Positions 56,541 through 64,000 of a DNA stretch of 64,000 nucleotides are shown piece after piece. The stretch lies in the NCBI GenBank assembly GCA_036346225.1, contig JARFIW010000884.1:3533001-3597000 (forward strand), written 5' to 3'. Under the pieces are notes generated by a model that worked only from the letters and a program-made list of their open reading frames with translations, was not told where the DNA came from and did not search any database. The DNA is from Platerodrilus igneus (taxonomy: Eukaryota > Arthropoda > Insecta > Coleoptera > Lycidae). Numbering within the stretch: the stretch's first letter is position 1; each line of letters begins with the position of its first letter. The position numbers and the translations under genes are program-made.

Positions 56541-56548
<8 letters not shown>
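55555..56548 (-). mobile_element. Penelope-like element 2, endonuclease-only, with inverted arms
   Basis: Inverted arms of about 145 bp (55555-55702 and 56373-56521) enclose a GIY-YIG endonuclease on the minus strand. There is no RT. As in PLE 1, the left arm touches (TA)n directly, while the right arm is followed by about 27 extra nt before (TA)n. Each arm contains a hairpin-forming GGTAC...GTACC followed by GAAAC, which resembles stem II and the conserved 3' core of the hammerhead ribozymes known from Penelope-like elements. Confidence 0.8.
55964..56341 (-). pseudogene. PLE 2 GIY-YIG endonuclease
   Basis: 125-codon minus-strand frame. It has VVYKITCSCNNSYIGQTSQW, then LTQHRSDC, CALSAHVATTSHTPLF and the catalytic Glu region TRLFIESFYINSEINPINNK. 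Cys and His residues before and inside the domain fit the Penelope-type CCHH endonuclease. The frame is open across the domain but without RT it cannot be an autonomous element. It differs strongly from the PLE 1 endonuclease, so two Penelope lineages are present. Confidence 0.85.

Positions 56549-56570
<22 letters not shown>
56549..56570. repeat. (TA)n between PLE 2 and element C
   Basis: TA run forming both the right edge of PLE 2 and the left edge of the C 5' LTR. Confidence 0.95.
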
Positions 56571-56571
<1 letters not shown>

Positions 56572-58420
56572 TATGCTGTGATAAGGGGTTGCTTGGGGTG
56601 CACGTTATAGTAAGGGTCGTTCGGGAAGGAGTAATTAGAATGGGCAGCAGAAAGCCGCACTTATTTAAGGGAATAATTGAGAGATGGACATGGTTTGTGG
56701 ATAGTGGGTAGTCGGCGCCCTGTATGTGGAGTAGAAGTAGTTTTTGGGCGACGCAGGGAAGCATAGGAGGACGCATGGTTGGCGTGGGAATGAGAAATAC
56801 ATGTATTGGGTGGATGGTGGGTGTTGAATACCCTGTGGATGGGGTTTGGTTGATTTGGGTGGGGCAAGTAGGGATATTTTTCAGTGGAAGCACGCGTGTA
56901 TTGAGAAATAAATGATGAGGTGTAGTTGGACACGCATTAAGAAGAAGAGTTCCAGACGATTGAATTAGTGCGGATATAGAAATAGAGTTTCGGGTGGTTA
57001 ATGTGAATGCGTACAAAGATCTAACCATTTTGATAGGAGAAATGATTAGAAATTGCGTGAATCGCGTGTAGGCATGAAAATTTAAAGTCAGGTTGCATCA
57101 GTTGTTTATAGAAAAGCAAGTAATCTATCAAAATACAGCATGTTGATTATGAAAGACAGCTGTGGGCAGGTTGTGATTATGGGAAAACGTAGAGCATTGC
57201 ATCAGAAACTGCTCAATATGTAATTATTTGATTTGTCAGAAACAAGCGACGAGTTCTAGACCAAACCCACGGATGGAGTGGGAATTCGAGATTATATTAG
57301 CAAGCACCTTGATAAGAAAGTCAGTTTTGAACTCAATGAAGGCCGAAGTGCATTGCCATTAAACAAAGTAATACGTAATAAGTATAAAAGTGAAAAATAA
57401 AATGAGTGCAAATATGAAGATTGCAATTGCCGTTTAAACGTAAGTATGTTTTTAATGAATTTATTGTAAACTAAGACATAAAAATAATAGGGTTTCGAGG
57501 TCTGAGGGAAATAGACTAGGATTCTGATGTTAAGAAAAAAATACAGTAATACAATTTAAATGTCAAGGGGAAAAGAAGAATAATACAATCTTGAAGCACA
57601 GGGGTGAAACAAACTACAATTTTAAGTCTGGGGCAAGAATGATAAAAGTCTAAGTTTGAAGAATTGAAATAAATTGGGGTATATAATTTAATGGTGGTGG
57701 TCCATAGTGTAATAATTTGAATAGAATCCAGAATTGGGGAAGATCATTTTTATTGGAAGCGTCGATGTGAAAAAGATAAACCAGGTCAGATTTTAGTTAT
57801 AAGACATTTGTTTTTTTATATGAATTTTTATTTTATTTTTTTTTTAATATTGAATTTGCTAAATATGATATGCTTGTGAAGAAGTCAACAAATGAGGTTG
57901 CATACATATTGAATGAGTAATAAGAAAACAGGTTTAGAATATTCTACACTTTGTTGGTAAAGATCATAAATTCTCTTTGGTGACTTTGGGTTTTGAGTAA
58001 ATGATTGTTAATAAATGAAATTTATAAAATTAACTGATTGAAAAGTGTATTTCGAATAATTTCAAAAGCTGTACATAACATATTGGTTTCATTATATAAA
58101 ATCGAAATTTACTGAATTTCATAATTGCAAACAAATGATAGCCGAGGTCATAAGATTTAAATAGTACAAAGGCGGAGCCTCGAGTTGAATGGGAAAGTGA
58201 TAGCCCGCAAGGCGGTAACGTATCGAATTTTGCCATTGGTAGATAGAGTTGTTTAATGATAAAGTCCAGTTGATAGCAATATTAAGAAAACAGCTGGAGG
58301 AGGAGATAATTACACTTAATCGTGAATATTAAAATGGTGGTCCAATAATTTAGAATCTATAGCAAATAAATATAACAGCCCAACGTCGGGGCATGATAAT
58401 TCTTCTAATATCATAGCAAT
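56571..58420 (+). repeat. Element C 5' LTR
   Basis: Matches 61732-63573. It begins TTATGCTGTGATAAGG (similar to the D start TGATGTGATTAGG) and ends ATATCATAGCA. A PBS-like relic, CCCAACGTCGGGGCATGA (58381-58398), lies inside its 3' end. Open frames inside it, on both strands, are duplicated exactly in the 3' LTR and are not genes. Confidence 0.9.
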
Positions 58421-58427
58421 AAAGATG

Positions 58428-58446
58428 GCTACCCAAGTTGGGGCAT
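58428..58446 (+). promoter_or_regulatory. Primer-binding site of element C
   Basis: TGGCTACCCAAGTTGGGGC lies 7 bp after the LTR end. It resembles the LTR-internal relic (CCCAACGTCGGGGCATGA) and shares its following CATGA. Confidence 0.65.
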
Positions 58447-58657
58447 GAATTAAACCACAATAAAATAACCTGAGATTAAGAGGCGTGAATTAAATTAAAA
58501 ATAAATTTTAAAATACAATTGCGAGATTCAAATAAATTAGTTAAACTAAACCGGGGATTTGAAAAGTTTCAATTAAAGGAAAATAGAGAAATTTGTACAG
58601 TATTTAAAGTTAGGTAGATTTATTTAGTATTTAAAAGTTTAGAGTAAAAATATAATA

Positions 58658-60040
58658 ATGGACAAGAGAATACGGGAAACACGGGAAGCTTTAAGGCAAC
58701 AAGGAGTGGAGATAGGATCCCAGGAGAGCGTGATAATTCAGGAAACCAGTTCCAGTGAAGAAAGGCGAATTTCACAAGAAACCAAAATGTTGGATATCTT
58801 GATGGCATTAAATGATAAAATGGATAAGAGTGAACAAGCATAAATACAGTCACAACAAAAATGGAGGAATGCAGCGAGAAATTGGGTAAGGAAATTAAGA
58901 TTCTTAGTAAGGGTTTGCAAGAGACGAACCACACTATCGCGGAGATTAAAGCACAAATGAATGTAAAAATTGGGAGAGTTTCTGAGGAAATAGACGGCTT
59001 ATGGGATCATATTTCTTTAATCAAAACGAAACAAGAAGACTACGAAAGCGAATCCAAGGATAAAATTACGAATTTAAATATTAAATTAAATAAAATTGAA
59101 GAAAATTGCGAAACGGAATTCAGATCAATAAAAATAATTTAAAAGTAATCCAATAAGTTTTAATAGAGAATCAAATAGGTTAATTCAAACGAATCTTTCA
59201 ATTGAACAGTTGACTAAATTTTATGGGGACGGAAAATTAAATCCTAAGATATTTCTGAAAAATTTTAAAATGTTGATACAGGGATCTACAGATGAATTAT
59301 TGAAATTAAATTTAATTAGGGCAATATTAAGAGGGAATGCTGAAAGATGGTACAATTTAGTTGAGAGTGAAATAGAAACGTTTGAACAGTTTGAAAGCAA
59401 ATTTTTACGTCAATTCTGGAATCACAATCAGCAAAATCGAATTCGAAGTAACTTAATTATGGGAAGATACGATTCGGCGAAAGGGATAACGCGAGAATCA
59501 TATGCGATTGAGAAATTTACTGTAGCGAAGCAATTGGATCCTCCTTTAGAAGATAAAATTATTATAAGGTATTTAGCAAGTCATTTTAACGCTGAAGTAA
59601 AGCGATACATAACGACGCAAAATATAGTGGATAGAGATACGTTTATTGATTATTTGCAGAGATATAATGATTTGGAAAATGATTATGAAATGGAAAATAA
59701 TGTTAGGGATCGACGCACGAATTTTATAAGGAATGATGAGACTCGGAATAATTATAGAAGGAACAGTTATGATTTTGATCGTGGAAGAAATTTTAATAGG
59801 GGGAACTATGGCAACTTTAATAATGATTTTAGGCAAAACAGGGATACTGGTCAGATACCAAGGCAACGAATGGAGAGAACGAATCATGAGGTAAACAATA
59901 GAGTAATAAATAGACAGGAAAATGATGATCGACGGACGCAAGCTAGAAACATTAATAGTATGGAAATAAGAAATACGAATTGCACAGATACAGGGATAAT
60001 GAGTCAGGCAGGACCTTCGACGCGAAATCAGGATTTTTGA
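58658..60040 (+). pseudogene. gag: Element C gag (N-terminus frame-broken)
   Basis: The N-terminal frame starts at ATG 58658 (RETREALRQQGVEIGSQES). A stop at 58843 is followed by a Lys/Glu-rich coiled-coil-like frame, 58861-59142, and then the main gag domain frame 59210-60040 (276 codons): FYGDGKLNPKIF, LRGNAERWYNLV, KFLRQFWNHN, VAKQLDPPLEDKIIIRYLAS. A long Arg/Asn-rich tail ends AGPSTRNQDF. No zinc knuckle. The capsid-like domain is intact while the coiled-coil region has two frame breaks. The protease frame overlaps the gag end in the -1 frame, so ribosomal frameshifting may once have linked them. Confidence 0.9.
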
Positions 60041-61438
60041 GTACGGACGAACCAAGGAAAATTCTACGAATTAACGGATACAGAAATCAGCGCGAGTTTA
60101 ATAAATATGAAATGGATAATGAATTAGGAAAATTTGAAAGGAACTTATTACCAATAATTAATTTAAAGGTGGAAGATAGAATAGTTAAAGTGTTAATTGA
60201 TACTGGAAGCAGAAGCATCACTTGTTGCGGAAGAGTTTGTTAAACGAGAAAAATTGGGGGATAAAACGATAGCTATAGCGAGGTGTAATTTAGTGGCACC
60301 AAATAATAAGAGATTTAGTGTAATAAATGAAATGGTAATTCTGAGATGTGAAATGGGGGATAAAATATGGGAAAATGAGTTTATGGTAGTACCTGGACTG
60401 AAGATAGATGTTATATTTGGGATGAATATGATAGATAAGTTGGGGTTGAAGATAAATGCGGAATGCAAAGAGATTGAGTGTAATGGGAAATATATTAAAT
60501 GGTATGAAGAGGGGAATATAGTAATAGAAGACGACTGCGTAAATATTAATCAGTTTAGTGATGAGATAAATAATGGGGGTAATGAAAATGAAGATATTAA
60601 GTGTCCAGATGATTTAAGAAATAGGGTGAATATATTATTGAATAAGCATTCAGAATTAATTGGGTCGAAGTCGAGAATTGCCACGGGTTATGTGCACAAG
60701 TTGGAAGTAACGAATACGGAGCCGTTTAACAATAAAATATATCCTATTCCAGTAGCATATAGGAATAGAGTGAAGGAAGAAATTGAGGAAATGTTACGTG
60801 AAGGTATTATAGAAAACTCCAGTACACATTTTGTGAATCCATTAGTCGTCGTGAAGAAAAATGATGATAGCATTAGGTTATGTTTGGATGCAAGAAAGAT
60901 AAATAAGCGAACGAAGCCGCAATACAATTGTCCACCAACGATGGAGAGCATATTAGCAAGAATAGGTAACAAGAAAATCTATAGCAAATTAGACTTAAAG
61001 AATTCATTTTGGTTGATTCCATTAGCGCGAGAATCGAGGAAATATACGGGTTTTTCTGTAGAAGGAAGAATATATCAATTTAGGGTAGTCCCGTTGGGTT
61101 TGTCCTCGAGTACGGCTGCATTGGTGAAGGCGATGCAGAATATTTTGGAACCGTATGAGGAATTTTGTATCCACTACGTGGATGACGTGTTAATATTTAG
61201 TGATAGTGTGGAACGACACTTTGTTCATTTAGAAAGAATATTATTAGAATTAAATATAGCAGGTTTAAGGTTAAATTTAAAGAAGTGCGAATTCTTTCAA
61301 GATAAAGTTAAATTTCTGGGATATCAAATCAGCACGGAGGGCATAGTTATAGATAAAAATATAATTGAGAAATATAGATTAAAAGGACCCAGATTTAAGA
61401 ATAGAAAGGGGAGGCTAGAAATAAATAAACTTAATTGA
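60041..61438 (+). pseudogene. pol: Element C protease and reverse transcriptase
   Basis: The protease begins in the frame 59980-60243 with LLPIINLKVEDRIVKVLIDT. One extra A near 60207 breaks the frame just after DTG. Beyond it the frame 60197-61438 is open. It holds protease (FMVVPGLKIDVIFGMNMID), a linker, and RT: VVVKKNDDSIRLCLDARKIN, SILARIGNKKIYSKLDL (catalytic Asp), FSVEGRIYQFRVVPLGLSSS, HYVDDVLIF (residues 326-334 of the frame), KFLGYQISTEG. The protein stops about 30 residues after that, in the RT thumb, so RNase H and integrase are gone. Because only a homopolymer base breaks it, the frame break should be confirmed with reads. Confidence 0.9.
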
Positions 61439-61731
61439 CCCATGCAAAGACAGATGAATAGATAAAAGGAAATGTAAAATAAATTATGAATAGGTATACA
61501 TAGAAAAATAGAATAGGATTTGAATATAAGAATAGGTATAGGTATAAATAGTATAGTATAATAGGACATAGGCATGAGATAGATAAAATGTAAATATGAG
61601 TTTAATAAAGAAAAAGTTGGATTTCAGAATGGAAATAAAAATATAATAATTTCATACCAATGTGAGTTTAAGTTCACGTTGGGCGCCAAAAAGGACATTG
61701 ATATGAAATGCTATATTTTAATTTGGGGGAA
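61439..61731 (+). other. Element C 3' spacer with inverted PBS and PPT
   Basis: ATAGG-rich spacer like that of A, then CACGTTGGGCGCCA (61675-61688), the exact reverse complement of TGGCGCCCAACGTG, then TATATTTTAATTTGGGGGAA. The polypurine tract TTTGGGGGAA (about 61722-61731) abuts the 3' LTR. Confidence 0.75.
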
Positions 61732-63571
61732 TTATGCTGTGATAAGGGGTTGCTTGGGGGTGCACGTTATAGTAAGGGTCGTTCGGAAAGGAGTAATTAG
61801 AATGGGCAGCAGAAAGCCGCACTTATTTAAGGGAATAATTGAGAGGTGGACATGGTTTGTGGATAGTGGGTAGTCGGCGCCCTGTATGTGGAGTAGAAGT
61901 AGTTTTTGGGCGACGCTGGGAAGCATAGGAGGACGCATGGTTGGCGTGGGAATGAGAAATACATGTATTGGGTGGATGGTGGGTGTTGAATACCCTGTGG
62001 ATGGGGTTTGGTTGATTTGGGTGGGGCAAGTAGGGATATTTTTCAGTGGAATCACGCGTGTATTGAGAAATAAATGATGAGGTGTAGTTGGACACGCATT
62101 AAGAAGAAGAGTTCCAGACGATTGAATTAGTGCGGATATAGAAATAGAGTTTCGGGTGGTTAATGTGAATGCGTACAAAGATCTAACCATTTTGATAGGA
62201 GAAATGATTAGAAATTGCGTGAATCACGTGTAGGTATGAAAATTTAAAGTCAGGTTGAATCAGTTGTTTATAGAAAAGAAAGTAATCTATCAAAATACAG
62301 CATGTTGATTATGAAAGACAGCTGTGGGCAGGTTGTGATTATGGGAAAACGTAGAGCATTGCATCAGAAACTGCTCAATATGTAATTATTTGATTTGTCA
62401 GAGACAAGCGACGAGTTCTAGACCAAACCCACGGATGGAGTGGGAATTCGAGATTATATTAGCAAGCACCTTGATAAGAAAGTCAGTTTTGAACTCAATG
62501 AAGGCCGAAGTGCATTGCCATTAAACAAAGTAATACGTAATAAGTATAAAAGTGAAAAATAAAATGAGTGCAAATATGAAGATTACAATTGCCGTTTAAT
62601 CGTAAGTACGTTTTTAAGAAATTTATTGTAAACTAAGACATAAAAATAATAGGGTTTCGAGGTCTGGGGGAAATAGACTAGGATTCTGATGTTAAGAAAA
62701 AAATACAGTAATACAATTTAAATGTCAAGGGGAAAAGAAGAATAATACAATCTTGAAGCACAGGGGTGAAACAAACTACAATTTTAAGTCTGGGGCAAGA
62801 ATGATAAAAGTCTAAGTTTGAAGAATTGAAATAAATTGGGGTATATAATTTAATGGTGGTGGTCCATAGTGTAATAATTTGAATGGAATCCAGAATTGGG
62901 GAAGATCATTTTTATTGGAAGCGTCGATGTGAAAAAGATAAACCAGGTCAGATTTTAGTTATAAGACATTTGTTTTTCTATATGAATTTTTTTTTTTTTT
63001 AATATTGAATTTGCTAAATATGATATGCTTGTGAAGAAGTCAACAAATGAGGTTGCATACATATTGAATGAGTAATAAGAAAACAGGTTTAGAATATTCT
63101 ACACTTTGTTGGTAAGGATCATAAATTTTCTTTGGTGACTTTGGGTTTTGAGTAAATGATTGTTAATAAATGAGATTTATAAAATTAACTGATTGAAAAG
63201 TGTATTTCGAATAATTTCAAAAGCTGTACATAACATATTGGTTTCATTATATAAAATCGAAATTTACTGAATTTCATAATTGCAAACAAATGCTAGCCGA
63301 GGTCATAAGATTTAAATAGTACAAAGGCGGAGCCACGAGTTGAATGGGAAAGTGATAGCCCGCAAGGCGGTAACGTATCGAATTTTGCCATTGGTAGATA
63401 GAGTTGTTTAATGATAAAGTCCAGTTGATAGCAATATTAAGAAAACAGCTGGAGGAGGAGATAATTACACTTAATCGTGAATATTAAAATGGTGGTCCAA
63501 TAATTTAGAATCTATAGCAAATAAATATAACAGCCCAACGTCGGGGCATGATAATTCTTCTAATATCATAG

Positions 63572-63573
<2 letters not shown>
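61732..63573 (+). repeat. Element C 3' LTR
   Basis: Matches 56571-58420 with scattered substitutions (for example CACGCGTG/CACGCGTG flanks with AAGC/AATC near 56890/62051) and a short T-tract difference. Ends ATATCATAGCA directly before (TA)n. Confidence 0.9.

Positions 63574-63608
<35 letters not shown>
63574..63608. repeat. (TA)n, right edge of element C
   Basis: TA run followed by a short CACACACAC tract. Confidence 0.95.
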
Positions 63609-63618
<10 letters not shown>

Positions 63619-63674
63619 TTTCTAAGAAAAGACGCCATCTTAGTCTGAATTGTTAAATACCATTTCAAAAGGAT

Positions 63675-63905
63675 TAACTAGAGAAAAGCAAACTTTTATT
63701 AAAAACGTTTGGTGTTGAATGTGCGCTTTACATAAATGAAATCGATACACATTCTATGTATATTTCTTCATTCATTTAGCATTAAAAGTTATTAACAAGT
63801 ATGAAGGAGCGACATTTTTATTAAAAGCGCGTTTTATTTTTCAAAAGTTGAGTAACATTCTATGCCTATTTTTCATTCACTTAGCATCGAAAACTGCAAT
63901 TGAAA
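63675..63905 (+). repeat. Short diverged tandem duplication
   Basis: Two units of about 110 bp share TTTTATTAAAA, ACATTCTATG.. and CATTCA.TTAGCAT.. blocks in the same order (63690-63790 and 63812-63900). No other function is seen; the last ~100 bp of the window hold nothing recognised. Confidence 0.45.
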
Positions 63906-64000
63906 TAAACGCATTTATTTAAACTGCATATTGCGTTAATGTAAAAAATGTCAAGCAAATGTTAAATTAAGAGCCTCGAGTTCTTACTATAAATATACAA

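Larger units (their letters stand above)
56571..63573 (+). mobile_element. Gypsy-like LTR element C, RNase H/integrase-less
   Basis: About 1.85-kb LTRs differing at roughly 20 positions by eye flank PBS, gag, protease and a nearly whole RT, then a short spacer with PPT. No RNase H or integrase exists. (TA)n runs abut both outer ends. It is the best-preserved member of the A/C/D group and serves as the reference for the relics in A and D. Confidence 0.9.

Noticed and set aside
56513..57028. 171-codon minus-strand ORF, repeated at 61732-62190
   Set aside because: It lies wholly in the duplicated C LTR, has no motif, and its antisense frames are equally open. Explained as LTR sequence.

Overview
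Animal nuclear DNA, most likely from an arthropod and perhaps an insect. It is AT-rich and intron-style, and it shows no bacterial-type gene packing. It carries Gypsy, BEL/Pao and Penelope-like retroelements, tRNA-derived SINEs, decayed LINEs and mariner-like fossils, plus many (TA)n, (TG)n and GCAT-type microsatellites. I see no convincing intact host gene, no rRNA or tRNA gene and no CRISPR. Nearly everything recognisable is mobile DNA in various states of decay.

Layout. 1-9338: mostly non-coding, with two diverged copies of a ~700-bp transcription-unit-like sequence, a mariner fossil (2480-3185), and a decayed LINE with SINE material (6590-8560). 9381-17143: Gypsy element A, with 2.3-kb LTRs. 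17177-35042: an older Gypsy family D arranged LTR-internal-LTR-internal-LTR. Its middle LTR was split by Gypsy element B (20264-25927) and by a Penelope-like palindrome (25953-28526). The second D internal region carries an unrelated 2.06-kb insertion. 35067-39240: BEL/Pao element F on the minus strand. 39245-41112: unassigned ORFs and a possible promoter plus first exon. 41490-43360: a LINE-type ORF (PHD-like finger, zinc finger, RT) cut by a SINE directly after its YMDD box. 43380-44296: an errantivirus-like gag/protease relic. 44945-45290: a Pao integrase scrap. 45418-47524: solo LTR E. 47540-55500: mostly featureless, with a second mariner fossil. 55509-56570: a second Penelope-like palindrome. 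56571-63573: Gypsy element C, with 1.85-kb LTRs.

Main patterns. (1) Elements A, C and solo LTR E, and both Penelope-like palindromes, have (TA)n arrays at both ends; D starts at one. A paralogous unfilled site for one Penelope insertion (34555-34566) carries only TATATA. (2) The LTR 3' ends of A, C and E contain relic primer-binding-site cassettes, three in tandem in A, as if the LTR edge has moved outward by duplication of LTR-end plus PBS. (3) A, C and D lack RNase H and integrase, and F has its integrase core removed in frame. Element B shows the reverse: integrase kept, RT removed. Yet the LTR pairs of A, C and F are near-identical, so they probably moved recently using proteins supplied in trans. 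Many LTR-pair differences and frame breaks are single-base homopolymer changes, so some could be assembly error.
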